A stretch of 64,000 nucleotides of DNA, taken from NCBI RefSeq assembly GCF_000170835.1, contig NZ_ABCP01000004.1:115118-179117 (forward strand). The letters are read 5' to 3'. The position numbers were made by a program, and so were the translations under genes. The stretch's first letter is position 1; each line of letters starts with the position of its first letter. Source of the stretch: Marinobacter algicola DG893. GTDB lineage: Bacteria; Pseudomonadota; Gammaproteobacteria; Pseudomonadales; Oleiphilaceae. The notes below the pieces were generated by a model. The model ran no database searches, had not been told where the DNA came from, and was given only the letters and a program-made list of their open reading frames with translations. This document shows positions 18,114 through 27,504 of this stretch, piece after piece.

Positions 18114-18917
18114 TCAAACAGGCCCCGGCTTGACCTCCGACAACAGCCCATCCGACAGCCAACGCGCCAGCCAGGTGCCAATCGACGCGTCAATACTGGT
18201 ATTCGGATAGCCTTCTGCGAGTTGCTCACACACTTGTGCAAAACCAAGCCCCTCAAGCAGGCCCTTAAGTGCGGCATACTCATCCGACTCAAGTGTGCGA
18301 AAGTAGCTTCGCTGGTCGCTGCGCCAGAACAGGTGCCCTACCGGCTCGTTCAGCTTTTCGGCGACGGGCGGCGTCTGTTTCTGATCCAGCGCATGCCAGA
18401 TTTCCAGTGCGTTCCACTCGAACTGAGCGAGCGAAACGGACGGGTGGAAGACGAATCCCAGCGATGCCCACTGCGCCTCGCCGACATTTGCCAATTGCTC
18501 ACCGGTGAGAATGGCGGCATTCGGTGCATCGAAGGCGCTGTGGAGCCTCCAGTCCATGGTTGCCAGCTCGGCGATTTCCGGATCGGAAGACAAAGCTTGC
18601 TGCAAAAAGCGTGGGAAGTTGCGGCCATGGTCGCCCAGATTCGGCGAATGCGATGGATTCGTCTCGGTGTAGCGAGTGCAAATTGCGTCGAATGCGTCGT
18701 CACCGAGATAGGCCCAGGTCTGCTCAAAAGCAGACTGGAGCGCCTCGTTCATCCGCGAGCGATAGCCAGAATGATAGATATGCAGGCGCCGCTTACTCTG
18801 GTCAGAAGCACCGCCCGTCAGCTCGGAAAGAATGTCGTCCGAAACACCATCGCCCAAAACATAGTTTTGCAGTCCCGCTTGCAGATCGGCTAACGAACGA
18901 GGGGCGTAATCAGTCAT
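18114..18917 (-). CDS. bufC2: BufC-type (DUF2063) partner, copy 2
   Basis: 267 residues. N-terminal DUF2063 domain: [35 protein letters not shown] and [20 protein letters not shown]. It is clearly divergent from the copy at 16100, so this is not a recent duplication. Overlaps the bufB2 stop by four bases (ATGA), with GAGGAGG upstream. Confidence 0.85.
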   Translation of the reverse strand: MTDYAPRSLADLQAGLQNYVLGDGVSDDILSELTGGASDQSKRRLHIYHSGYRSRMNEALQSAFEQTWAYLGDDAFDAICTRYTETNPSHSPNLGDHGRNFPRFLQQALSSDPEIAELATMDWRLHSAFDAPNAAILTGEQLANVGEAQWASLGFVFHPSVSLAQFEWNALEIWHALDQKQTPPVAEKLNEPVGHLFWRSDQRSYFRTLESDEYAALKGLLEGLGFAQVCEQLAEGYPNTSIDASIGTWLARWLSDGLLSEVKPGPV

Positions 18918-19810
18918 GCGAATGCCTCCTCGCGATCCCATACAGGGGTGTGACGAGCCGCCACGGCCCTCACCCGGTCGAGTTCCACGATCAGGTCCTC
19001 CAGCGGCGGAATTGAATCGTCACGCTCGATCATCGTGCTGACCGGCCCGAAGCGACGGCATGCATAGGCGTAGAGATCAAACACTTCGTCGGGCACCGGC
19101 GCATCGTGGGTATCGATGATGACGTCGCCCAGGTTTGAGTGCCCGGCCACATGAATCTGCTGGATGCGGTGCGCTGGCACGCCGTCGATGAAGTCACGCG
19201 GGTCGAAGCCGTGGTTCATACCGCTTACGTAGATGTTGTTTACATCAAGTAGCAGCAAGCAGTCGGCTTCCTCCGCAAGGGCGGTCAGAAACGCCCATTC
19301 GCTCATCTCTGAACTGGCGTAATCGATATAGCTTGAAACGTTTTCCAGCACCAGACGGCGCCCAAGCGTTTCCTGCACCTCGCGAACGCGCGCGGCAACG
19401 TGTCGCAAGGCTTCTTCGGTATAAGGTAAGGGAAAAAGATCGTGCAGGTTCGTGCCGTGCACACCGGTCCAACATAAGTGATCAGAAACCCACATCGGTT
19501 GGATACGGTCCGCAAGCGCTTTCAGGCGCTGCAGATAGCCATGGTCTAAGGGAGATACAGAACCAATCGACATCGACACACCATGCATCGCGATTGGGTA
19601 GTCGGCGCGAATCCTGTCGAGCATCGCAAGTGGTTTTCCGCCCTGGACCATGTAATTTTCGGAGATGACCTCGAGCCAATCCACCGCCTGCGGCTGGGCA
19701 AGAAAGCTGTTGTAATGACGCGGGCGCAAACCCAGCCCAAAACCCTGGAACGGCTCACGGAGACTGTTCTTCAGCCCATTCGGTTTGGCTTTGGCAGAGT
19801 GATTCATCAT
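18914..19810 (-). CDS. bufB2: BufB-type MNIO (DUF692) peptide-modifying enzyme, copy 2
   Basis: 298 residues. Motifs parallel copy 1: [89 protein letters not shown]. Expected to modify the BufA2 precursor encoded 74 bases upstream. Two adjacent ATG codons at the start are both possible; GGGAG lies nine bases before the first. Confidence 0.9.
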   Translation of the reverse strand: MMNHSAKAKPNGLKNSLREPFQGFGLGLRPRHYNSFLAQPQAVDWLEVISENYMVQGGKPLAMLDRIRADYPIAMHGVSMSIGSVSPLDHGYLQRLKALADRIQPMWVSDHLCWTGVHGTNLHDLFPLPYTEEALRHVAARVREVQETLGRRLVLENVSSYIDYASSEMSEWAFLTALAEEADCLLLLDVNNIYVSGMNHGFDPRDFIDGVPAHRIQQIHVAGHSNLGDVIIDTHDAPVPDEVFDLYAYACRRFGPVSTMIERDDSIPPLEDLIVELDRVRAVAARHTPVWDREEAFA

Positions 19811-19832
19811 CCGTTAAATCTCCCGTTGAAAA

Positions 19833-19860
19833 CCCGGGGCGCGCCGGAACGCGCCTCCGG
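19833..19860 (-). terminator. Attenuator-like hairpin between bufA2 and bufB2
   Basis: On the minus strand a GGCGCG/CGCGCC stem extended by an outer CCGG pair (one bulged base) is followed by GTTTTC. A leaky terminator here would give more precursor mRNA than enzyme mRNA, as is common in peptide-modification operons. Confidence 0.55.
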
Positions 19861-19884
19861 ACAAACACATTTGATCTGGCCTAC

Positions 19885-20169
19885 TCAGCCCAGATCGCCA
19901 ATCACACCACCTTCCGACAGGCATTCGCTTGCTGACATCCCCTTGAAGCCTTGGGCCTTGCACGCGTTCTGTCCTTTACAGGCATTTTCGGTGGTTTTGC
20001 AGTCGGCCGTTCCCTTACAGGAGTTCACCCCGTAGCAATGCACTTTATCGCTGCCAGAGACCGCCGCACCGCTGGAGCCGGCAGGTGGTTCAGCGGCATA
20101 GGCCAATCCTGAAGTCGCGAAGGCGGCGGCGAGAGCTGCAATGCGGGCACCGTTTAGCATCGTGTTCAT
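19885..20169 (-). CDS. bufA2: BufA2-type bufferin precursor
   Basis: 94 residues. A signal peptide (ALAAAFATSGLAYA) precedes a short core with six cysteines: CYGVNSC, TADC, NAC, NAC and SEC. The pattern matches the BufA2 bufferin-type metallophore family and differs from the four-cysteine BufA1 downstream. It heads the whole operon bufA2-B2-C2-A1-B-C-D. An AAGGAAAC site precedes the ATG. Metal preference, presumably copper, is by family analogy. Confidence 0.86.
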   Translation of the reverse strand: MNTMLNGARIAALAAAFATSGLAYAAEPPAGSSGAAVSGSDKVHCYGVNSCKGTADCKTTENACKGQNACKAQGFKGMSASECLSEGGVIGDLG

Positions 20170-20482
20170 ATCTGTTTCCTTTTCATCTATGAGTTCGGAG
20201 CGGCAGGTAACCATTCAGCATGTGTTTCCCGCCTGAATAAATAGTGCGCTGCATGGGCCGACCAGATCATCACGGAATGATCACGAGAGTGTCACCATTG
20301 TCATAACATGGTCTCAGGTAAGCGAAATCACGAGGATCAGGCCGATCAGGGCCTCGACTGGCAACAATTGGGATCTTGTATTAGTTTGAAAGATGTCAGG
20401 GGTATCAATCCTTAATACCCTCAAGCTCCGCCCTACTCCGGTCTTCCAAAGTTGAACTCCAACCAGGAAAAAGGATTTCCAA
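20170..20482. promoter_or_regulatory. Divergent promoter region of bufferin operon and lipoprotein gene
   Basis: A 313-base gap between the divergent bufA2 and the repeat lipoprotein. It must hold both promoters. No convincing sigma70 boxes or metal-sensor palindrome could be identified by eye; the segment around 20205-20215 on the minus strand (GGTTACC) could be part of an ECF-type -35 element but this is weak. Confidence 0.3.
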
Positions 20483-22060
20483 ATGTGCCATTCACGCCCT
20501 GCCTCACTGCTCATCGTTCTGTCATTTCTCTTATCGATCTCTGCCTGTGGTGGTGGAGGCGGCGGAGGTAGTGACGGAAGCGCTTCGTACACCATCGGCG
20601 GCACCGTAACCGGGGCTGTCAACTCCGGACTGGCGTTGGAAAACAACGGGGGTGACACCCTGGAGGTTGGAGGAGTCGACTTTGAATTTGCCACGAAACT
20701 GGCCGATGGCAGCAGTTATGACGTGACCCTGGCGGCGCTACCCGAACACCAGCTCTGCTCAATGGAAAATGCGAGCGGCACGGTTGCCGGTACCGATGTG
20801 AATGACGTCAGTGTGCTGTGTCGTTCCTGGCGCTCAGCAGCGTTGATCGAAACCGGCACCGGAGAGGCAGCCTCACCTCAGATCGCCTTCAACAATGACG
20901 GCAATGCCATCGCCGTATGGGTTCAATTCGACGGTACGCAGGACAATATCTGGGCGAGCATCTATTCGCCAGGCGGCGGCTGGAGCGCTGCTGTGGTGAT
21001 CGGAGACGAGAACGGAGATGCCCGGGCTCCGCAGATTGCCATTGACGACGACGGCAATGCCATTGTCGTCTGGACCCAGCAAAGTACGTACTACAATGCC
21101 TGGATCAGACGTTATTCCCCAGACAGTGGCTGGAGCTCGGAGGGTCTGATCGAATTCAATGGCGGAGACGCATCCGATCCGCAAATCGCCATGAACAATG
21201 CCGGTAACGCCATCATCGTGTGGGTACAGAACGAAGCTCCACCCACCTCACCCAATCCACTCAACCTCTGGGCCAACACCTATACGCCAGGGGTTGGCTC
21301 GGGAACGGCGGAGCTGGTCGAAGCCGATGCAGGGTCTGCACAGGATCCACAAATCGCCTTTGACAGCGCTGGCAACGCCATCGCTGTCTGGGAGCAGTAC
21401 AACGGCAGTACGTGGTATGACATCCGAGCAAGCGTCTGGGCGCCGGGCAGCGGCTGGGCCATGCCGGAAGACATTGAAACCATCGATGACGGAAACTCAT
21501 TTGACCCGCAGATCGTTATTGACGGCGACAACAACGCGACCGTCGTATGGACCAGCAGTGATGGCACCAGGTTCAATATATGGGCCAATAACTGGTCGCA
21601 GGCCGCCGGCTGGGGCTCGGAAGACCTCATCGAAACCGACAACGCAGGAGACGCGTTCGATCCGCAAATTGCGGTCGACAGCATGGGCAATGTGATTGCC
21701 GTATGGCGCCAGCGCCTCAGTGTTGGCACAGGGTACAGTACCGTGGCCAATACCTACTCGCCAAACGATGGCTGGAGTTCGGCGGAGCTCATCGAGGACC
21801 CCAGCAACGGAAGTGCCGGCAATCAGCAGATCGCATTCGATAACGAGGGCAACGCCATCGCAGTGTGGAGGAACTCCAACATCTGGGCGAACACCTGGTC
21901 GCCCATCAGCGGCTGGGACGCGGCGACCCTGATAGAAAACGACAATGCGGGGATTGCAGTCGAACCGCAGATTGCATTTGATGGGACCAGCAACGCTATC
22001 GCGGTATGGGCTGAAAGCGATGGCACGCGAGACAATATCCGGGCCAACCGGTTTGAATGA
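20483..22060 (+). CDS. Lipoprotein with eight propeller-like repeats
   Basis: 525 residues. Lipobox LSISAC followed by a poly-Gly stretch, then a small domain (YTIGGTVTGA...), and from about residue 115 eight repeats of roughly 50 residues. The unit reads PQIAFDNDGNAIAVW, then a variable loop, then NIWANTYSP.GGW..A.LIE. The count of eight comes from eight PQIA-like motifs. Such repeats probably form a beta-propeller exposed on the outer membrane. No enzymatic residues are evident. Well-spaced AAGGA before ATG. Confidence 0.75.
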   Translation: MCHSRPASLLIVLSFLLSISACGGGGGGGSDGSASYTIGGTVTGAVNSGLALENNGGDTLEVGGVDFEFATKLADGSSYDVTLAALPEHQLCSMENASGTVAGTDVNDVSVLCRSWRSAALIETGTGEAASPQIAFNNDGNAIAVWVQFDGTQDNIWASIYSPGGGWSAAVVIGDENGDARAPQIAIDDDGNAIVVWTQQSTYYNAWIRRYSPDSGWSSEGLIEFNGGDASDPQIAMNNAGNAIIVWVQNEAPPTSPNPLNLWANTYTPGVGSGTAELVEADAGSAQDPQIAFDSAGNAIAVWEQYNGSTWYDIRASVWAPGSGWAMPEDIETIDDGNSFDPQIVIDGDNNATVVWTSSDGTRFNIWANNWSQAAGWGSEDLIETDNAGDAFDPQIAVDSMGNVIAVWRQRLSVGTGYSTVANTYSPNDGWSSAELIEDPSNGSAGNQQIAFDNEGNAIAVWRNSNIWANTWSPISGWDAATLIENDNAGIAVEPQIAFDGTSNAIAVWAESDGTRDNIRANRFE

Positions 22061-22094
22061 TACCCCCTTTCGAAAACCATATAACAATCATCTG

Positions 22095-22129
22095 CCGGCG
22101 AGACGCCCAACGGGCGCCTCGCCCGGTTT
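22095..22129. terminator. Strong hairpin terminator between convergent genes
   Basis: GCGAGACGCCC and GGGCGCCTCGC pair around AAC (one mismatch), with an outer CCGG/CCGG extension and TTTT on the plus strand. It separates the repeat lipoprotein from the convergent mscS-type gene. Confidence 0.75.
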
Positions 22130-22140
22130 TCGGATAAGGG

Positions 22141-23289
22141 TTATCCGTTAGCTTCCCTCTTGCTGTAGAGGGGCTCCAGAACTGGCTTGAGCCCTTTTGC
22201 ATCATCTATAAACAGTTGCAAATGAGGGAAAGGAATCTCAATGCCGGCGGCATCCAGCGCCTCTTTCATCTGTTCCAGAACATCAGCCATGATTCTGGGC
22301 TGCACATCCAGATTATCGGGAGTAATCCACACCTTGGCTTCAAGGTTCACTGAAGAATCGCCCAGGCTTTTAAGCAGAACACGGGGCTCCATACCAGCAC
22401 CCTGTAAAACTTCAGGGTGCGTCAGCAGAACCGGCATCAGAACATCCCTCGCGGCCTTCGCGGATTCTTTGTAAGCAATGCCCACCGGGATATTCAGGCG
22501 GGTGACCCCTTCTGCGCTGTAATTGATGATGTCGGATGACGCCACACTGTCGTTTGGAATCATCGCGAAGATATTATCCCGGGTGCGCAGCCAGGTGGTG
22601 CGCAAGGCAATCTTGACCACTTTGCCGTCTTGCCCGTTGATGGTCACCCAATCACCAATGCGGAACGGCCTCTCAATCAGCAGGGTGATACCGGCAATGA
22701 AATTGGAGAGGGTTGATTGCGCCGCAAAGCCAACGGCGATACCGACGATCCCCAACCCCGCCACAATCGAAACCACATCGAAACCGAACTGGGCGAGCAC
22801 CGTCACCACAGCCAGCGCTGAGACGACCACCGAAAACAGGTTCTCGACCAGCTGACGAATCGAAGGATCCATTTTGTAGCGCACCATGCTGTCCTTGATC
22901 AGGCGTGCCAGAACCAGCCAGGCCACATAGAAACCGAGGGCCATAAAGCCCGCCCTCGCCATCGCCTTGAGAACCTCAGGAGACGTCCCGAACTGTGCAA
23001 GAATGAAGACCAGCGCCCCTAACCCGGCCAGATAGCGCAGAGTGCTTCGCACTTGGAGGAACAGAGGTGTTTTGGCCCGCTGCTTGCCCAAGACCAGCCG
23101 GATAGCACCTGTCACCACCAGATAGATCCCGAAAAACACCCCAAGATAGATTACAGAGACCAACAACTGGCCAAGCATCTGTACGACAAGCGCGCCCCAG
23201 TCCAAATCCTCACCTGACACGGCCAGGAAGGCATCGCCAATATTTCGCTGGAGCTGTTCAACCAGCTCGGTACCAAAGGATTCAGCCAT
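22141..23289 (-). CDS. MscS-family mechanosensitive channel
   Basis: 382 residues with four N-terminal membrane helices and the MscS pore/beta domain: AGLGIVGIAVGFAAQSTLSNFIAG, cut here to key residues Gly/Ala packing, followed by IERPFRIGDWVTINGQDGKV, then the conserved SSDIINYS segment. It releases solutes on hypo-osmotic shock through the inner membrane. The extra two helices before TM3 place it among medium-sized MscS homologues. Stop lies just beyond the convergent terminator. Confidence 0.9.
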   Translation of the reverse strand: MAESFGTELVEQLQRNIGDAFLAVSGEDLDWGALVVQMLGQLLVSVIYLGVFFGIYLVVTGAIRLVLGKQRAKTPLFLQVRSTLRYLAGLGALVFILAQFGTSPEVLKAMARAGFMALGFYVAWLVLARLIKDSMVRYKMDPSIRQLVENLFSVVVSALAVVTVLAQFGFDVVSIVAGLGIVGIAVGFAAQSTLSNFIAGITLLIERPFRIGDWVTINGQDGKVVKIALRTTWLRTRDNIFAMIPNDSVASSDIINYSAEGVTRLNIPVGIAYKESAKAARDVLMPVLLTHPEVLQGAGMEPRVLLKSLGDSSVNLEAKVWITPDNLDVQPRIMADVLEQMKEALDAAGIEIPFPHLQLFIDDAKGLKPVLEPLYSKREANG

Positions 23290-23510
23290 CAGGTGTCTGC
23301 TCTTCTTTTGTTGTGGGGGTGGGCGTCACTTTATCGGATCTCTTGCTCATAATGATATGTAGGTTAACGTCAGCCTGTTTACCAATCATCAGCCATTGAT
23401 CCTATCCGAAATGGTGGACCAACAGGTTCCTGGCTTCAGCCAACCGGTGGGCACGGATGTTTTCGACAGTCCAGGTTGACACAGTCCGAGGTTGGCTCAA
23501 GGATGGTTGT

Positions 23511-25502
23511 ATGGCCAGACAAAAAAAAGCAACCGAAAACCAGAACAGCCGCGCGCCAACGGAACTTGTAAATGCATTTGACGATGCCGTTAGCCGCCTT
23601 GCTGCAATCAACGCGATCGAGGGCGTTTCGCCCGTATTCGAAGTCATTGATGCGGCGAGGCCCCTGGTGCTCAGCCCCGAAGGGCTGGACGCAATCTACG
23701 AACGCGTTCCGGCCATTGAATCCGCCGGGTTCTTTGGTGGCAGCGATTGGGACTACCCCCAGACACTGGTGCCTTCCCTGGCTGCGCGTACGGTCCGCCA
23801 CGGGGAGCCCACCGCAACACTGGTCGAATGCCTGAGTCAGGTTCGCCTGTTGGCGGTCACCAAAGGCGACTACGTCCACGCTTCTATCTCGGCGGAACAT
23901 GCCCATAATTTCCTCGCCCAGGTGATGGCGATGAACCTGGACCTGGTGGTCAGTGATGACCTGCAGGAGAGCGACCGGCTGCGGCCCGATCAGCTCGGCC
24001 ATGCCGTGCAGAACCTGTATCACTACCTGCTCCAGCATCTGGGATATGAAAACCTGCTGGAGCACCTGGTGGCCGAAGTCTGGCGTATTCTGGAGCAGCG
24101 CCCGGTGCAGGTTGAGGGCGTCAAGCACATGGTGACCCAGATTGCCGTCTGCCTGGAAAAACCCGACGCCCTGGGCGGAGAAGTCGGCGATGACGCCCTG
24201 CAACTGATCAACGCCGTATTCAGCCCCACTGAAGGTTGCCGTGAAGACCCCGGTTTTGAAGTCTATTCCGAACGACTGGCGGACATGGACGATGCCGCCC
24301 TGATGCAGGAAGCCATCGCCTTTGCCCAGGCCATGCACAATACCGGCCTGGTGTCGGCCTACATGCCGGTGTTCATACGCTACCTGCGCGGGCGCTGGAA
24401 CGCCCTGATCCCCACAGCCCTCGGGTTGAGCTACACCGGTGCCGATGCATTCCACTGCTACCCTGCACTGATTCACCGCCTGATCGACGACGCCGTGTTT
24501 CCGGAAACCAGTCAATGCACTTACGGCCTGGCCATGATGCTGGAGCGGGGCATTCTTTACTCGCCACCGGTAGCACCATCCCTGTGGCGCCAGATACGCA
24601 TGACGCTTTGTGACGCCGCGGCCGAGAAGATCACAACCGTTTTCGGCAGCAGCCGTTCCCCCGAATGCTTTTTGCTGGCCGACGTACTGAACGTGCTGGG
24701 GCGGCCGCTGGGCGTGGGTCAGGGCAATTACCCGACCTGCCAGTCCACCCGCGCCCTGTCCATGTGGGCGTACAACATGCCGGCAGAATTGCTGCGCATC
24801 CTTGCCTGGGCAGCGCGGGACGATGAGATCGTTATGCGCTTCGAAGGCAACAGCATTTCTTCAAAGGAGCTTGGCGCCGGACTGGCAACCGAACCGCCCG
24901 TGGATGTCGATGCCGTATCCCTGCTGACCGTGCCGCATCTGGACCGTATCTATTTTGAAATGGGGCGGCGCAGTATTGGCCGCGGAGAGGATCCCCATAA
25001 ATGGGTCAATGCAGAGTTTCACGGCGACCACGTCGGCCACGGATTTCGCATCGCCGTGGACGTTTTCACCGGCGGCCTGAAAGACTTCGAAGGGTTTGTC
25101 CGGGATTTCTACGCCGCCTATCACCCGTTCTATAACGGCAACATTCCCGTGATCAATCCACAGCCGGCCGGTATCGCGGTGACCGACAGCGCCACGCGCT
25201 TTCTCGGCTGGCACGCCATCACCATCCAACGGCTCGCCATGGACCCCGACAAGACCATGCGCGTCTACTTTTTCAACCCCAACAACGACAGCGGCCAGAA
25301 CTGGGGCCAGGGCGTCATCACCTCCACCCATGGCCACGGTGAACTCTTCGGCGAAGCCTCCTTACCCGTGGCCGAGTTCGTCTCCCGACTGTACGTGTTC
25401 CACTATGACCCGATAGAAAAAGGCGAGCCGGGCGACATCCCTGCCGATGAAGTCAACCGGGCCATGGACCTGGCCCGTGGCAGTTGGGCTTCGGGGCGGT
25501 AG
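23511..25502 (+). CDS. Large uncharacterised protein with possible papain-like triad
   Basis: 663 residues, no signal peptide, no recognised family. Mostly mixed alpha helix in the first 390 residues. Then GQGNYPTCQSTRALSMW places Gln404 six residues before Cys410, the papain spacing; FHGDHVGHGF supplies His504/507/510, and YFFNPNNDSG an Asn at 589. The order Cys, His, Asn fits a papain-like hydrolase, but this is only pattern reading. ATG 23511 is preceded by AAGGATGG. It is upstream of an SDR/diiron/monooxygenase operon, separated by 206 bases. Confidence 0.7.
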   Translation: MARQKKATENQNSRAPTELVNAFDDAVSRLAAINAIEGVSPVFEVIDAARPLVLSPEGLDAIYERVPAIESAGFFGGSDWDYPQTLVPSLAARTVRHGEPTATLVECLSQVRLLAVTKGDYVHASISAEHAHNFLAQVMAMNLDLVVSDDLQESDRLRPDQLGHAVQNLYHYLLQHLGYENLLEHLVAEVWRILEQRPVQVEGVKHMVTQIAVCLEKPDALGGEVGDDALQLINAVFSPTEGCREDPGFEVYSERLADMDDAALMQEAIAFAQAMHNTGLVSAYMPVFIRYLRGRWNALIPTALGLSYTGADAFHCYPALIHRLIDDAVFPETSQCTYGLAMMLERGILYSPPVAPSLWRQIRMTLCDAAAEKITTVFGSSRSPECFLLADVLNVLGRPLGVGQGNYPTCQSTRALSMWAYNMPAELLRILAWAARDDEIVMRFEGNSISSKELGAGLATEPPVDVDAVSLLTVPHLDRIYFEMGRRSIGRGEDPHKWVNAEFHGDHVGHGFRIAVDVFTGGLKDFEGFVRDFYAAYHPFYNGNIPVINPQPAGIAVTDSATRFLGWHAITIQRLAMDPDKTMRVYFFNPNNDSGQNWGQGVITSTHGHGELFGEASLPVAEFVSRLYVFHYDPIEKGEPGDIPADEVNRAMDLARGSWASGR

Positions 25503-25708
25503 ACAACGCAATGTGCTGACCTTTCAAGAACCGCATCAGGCGCCAGCCTACGCTTTCCCGAGGCTCTGGACCACGCTCTCCAACGCCGGCCAGGTTCGCA
25601 ATCTGGTAACAGTCCGCAAGTAAATCGTCCTCTCTCGAATCACATACGGCCCAAAAAGCTCGGCCGTCTCGTGCGACCCTGTTTGAAACTTGATAAGCGG
25701 AATCGGCA

Positions 25709-26581
25709 ATGTTTCAAAAGCAAAGACTCACCCATCAGTCACGGGCTGTCATCACAGGCTCTGGAAGCGGCATCGGCAAAGCCCTCGCATTGGAGCTGGC
25801 CCGTCGCAAGGGGCTCATCGTCTGTTCGGACATCAGCCTGCAAGCGGCTGAGCAGACCGCCCGGGAGGTTCGGGCAGAAGGCGGCGAGGCCTGGGCTGTC
25901 GCCTGCGACGTTAGCGATCTGGCGCAGGTTGAGGCACTGGCCCAGCAAGCTCAGGAGCTACTGCCGCAACCCCTGAACCTGGTGATCAACAACGCCGGCA
26001 TCGGTATCGGCGGCCAGAAGATCGGCGACGTCCCAATCGCGGATTGGGCCTGGACCATCAACATCAACCTGTGGGGCGTTATCCACGGCTGCCACGTGTT
26101 CACGCCGCTTTTGAAGGGCCAGCCAGCCGCCGGCATTATCAATGTTGCCTCCACTGCGGCCTTCTCCGCGGCACCGTTGATGGGGCCCTACAACGCCACC
26201 AAAGCGGCCGCCCTGGCGATTTCGGAAACATTGGCCGCGGAGCTCTCCGAAACCAACGTTCAGGTCACCGCGCTCTGCCCCACCCTGGTGAAAACCAACA
26301 TTGCCGCCAATGGCCGGATCACTGGCGATTCCGGTGCCCTGTTCAACCGGTTGATGGACCGTTTCGGAATGTCAGCCGAACAGGTGGCCAGAATCACCCT
26401 CAATGGCCTGGACCGGGGCCAGCTGTATGTGATGCCGCAACTGGACGCAAAACTGATCTGGCGCCTGAAACGACTGCTGCCAAGCGGCTACGCCGTCGGC
26501 ACAGGCTTGCTGAACCGTTTTGTCAGTAGGACCGGGAGCGTAACCGAAGAAGAGACAACGAGAGGTAGACTCCATGGCTAA
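25709..26581 (+). CDS. Short-chain dehydrogenase/reductase
   Basis: 290 residues. Rossmann motif TGSGSGIGKALA near residue 14, NNAGIGIGG near 92, the catalytic Ser in NVASTAAFSAAP and YNATK (Tyr161, Lys165). Classical SDR length with a basic C-terminal extension. Overlaps the next gene by eight bases. In this operon it would probably oxidise an alcohol or ketone intermediate of aliphatic or steroid-like compounds, by analogy with similar clusters. Confidence 0.87.
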   Translation: MFQKQRLTHQSRAVITGSGSGIGKALALELARRKGLIVCSDISLQAAEQTAREVRAEGGEAWAVACDVSDLAQVEALAQQAQELLPQPLNLVINNAGIGIGGQKIGDVPIADWAWTININLWGVIHGCHVFTPLLKGQPAAGIINVASTAAFSAAPLMGPYNATKAAALAISETLAAELSETNVQVTALCPTLVKTNIAANGRITGDSGALFNRLMDRFGMSAEQVARITLNGLDRGQLYVMPQLDAKLIWRLKRLLPSGYAVGTGLLNRFVSRTGSVTEEETTRGRLHG

Positions 26582-27500
26582 AATCGACCTGGACAAGATG
26601 TTGGAGAAGATCAAGAGCTCCCAGTGGTCACTGTCCGACGTGGATTGGGACGCACCGGGAGCCGAGCTGATAACCGCCGAACAGTGGCCCAAACTGAAAG
26701 CCTTCATGGCCGACCTGATGTGGATCGAACATGTAGGTGCCCGCGCTTTCGCAGCCATGGCCAAGAAAGCACCGGATGACACGCTGCGGGAAATTTACAC
26801 CTATTTCCACGCCGAAGAACAGCGCCACGCCAACGCCGAAATGGCGCTGATGAAACGCTGGGGCATGCTGGAAGAAAACGAGCTGCCCGAGCCCAACAAC
26901 AACCTGCGCCTGGTGATCGAGTGGCTGGACCGCTTTGCCGACGACCAGCCCGTGTACGTGCTGGGCACCGTGGTCCCCATGCTGGAGATTGCGCTTGATG
27001 GTGCCCTCTGCAAGTTCCTGCTGGAAACCGTGGACGACCCCGTCTGCCATCAGGCCTTTGAGCTGATCAACAACGACGAGTCCCGGCACCTTGGCGTTGG
27101 CTTCACGGTGATGGAAATGCAAGGCCATGGAAAAACCTACAGGGAACTGGCGCGTATGGTGGCCCAGCTGATGGACCCCCGGCTGATCCTCGGTATCGCC
27201 TCCTACTTTCCGTTGCTGAACAAGATGCGCGACAACATCATCGAAATGGGCCTGCCGGAAGAGAAACTGTACGCAGCCATGCAGAAATTCGAAAAGATTG
27301 GTGGCCGCTCAGAAGACGGCCGGCGCAACCCCTGGTTCCAGATCATCAAATACCACGGGCGTTTCGTGGTGGATCGGGGTAACCGGTTCTACCACAAGCC
27401 GATCGACGCCCTGGTCAAAGTGACCGACGCCATCCCCCGGCGAGCCTTCCCCGCTGTACCCAGCTGGGTGCGCGAAATCACCTACCAGACGACGGCCTGA
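26574..27500 (+). CDS. Ferritin-like diiron protein in monooxygenase operon
   Basis: 308 residues. Two Glu/His pairs typical of a four-helix diiron site are visible: WIEHVGARAF then FHAEEQRHANAEM, and VPMLEIALDGALC then NNDESRHLGVGF. The order E...ExxH...E...(D)ExxH fits ferritin-like oxidases. The C-terminal 80 residues are basic. Start has AGAGG upstream and overlaps the SDR gene; the flavin monooxygenase gene follows four bases later, so the three are co-translated. Reaction unknown. Confidence 0.78.
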   Translation: MAKIDLDKMLEKIKSSQWSLSDVDWDAPGAELITAEQWPKLKAFMADLMWIEHVGARAFAAMAKKAPDDTLREIYTYFHAEEQRHANAEMALMKRWGMLEENELPEPNNNLRLVIEWLDRFADDQPVYVLGTVVPMLEIALDGALCKFLLETVDDPVCHQAFELINNDESRHLGVGFTVMEMQGHGKTYRELARMVAQLMDPRLILGIASYFPLLNKMRDNIIEMGLPEEKLYAAMQKFEKIGGRSEDGRRNPWFQIIKYHGRFVVDRGNRFYHKPIDALVKVTDAIPRRAFPAVPSWVREITYQTTA

Positions 27501-27504
27501 CACC

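Noticed and set aside
23436..24515. Long minus-strand open frame (359 codons) opposite the large protein gene
   Set aside because: No recognisable domain and no ribosome site; it mirrors the codon pattern of the plus-strand gene, which has a better start and protein-like composition.
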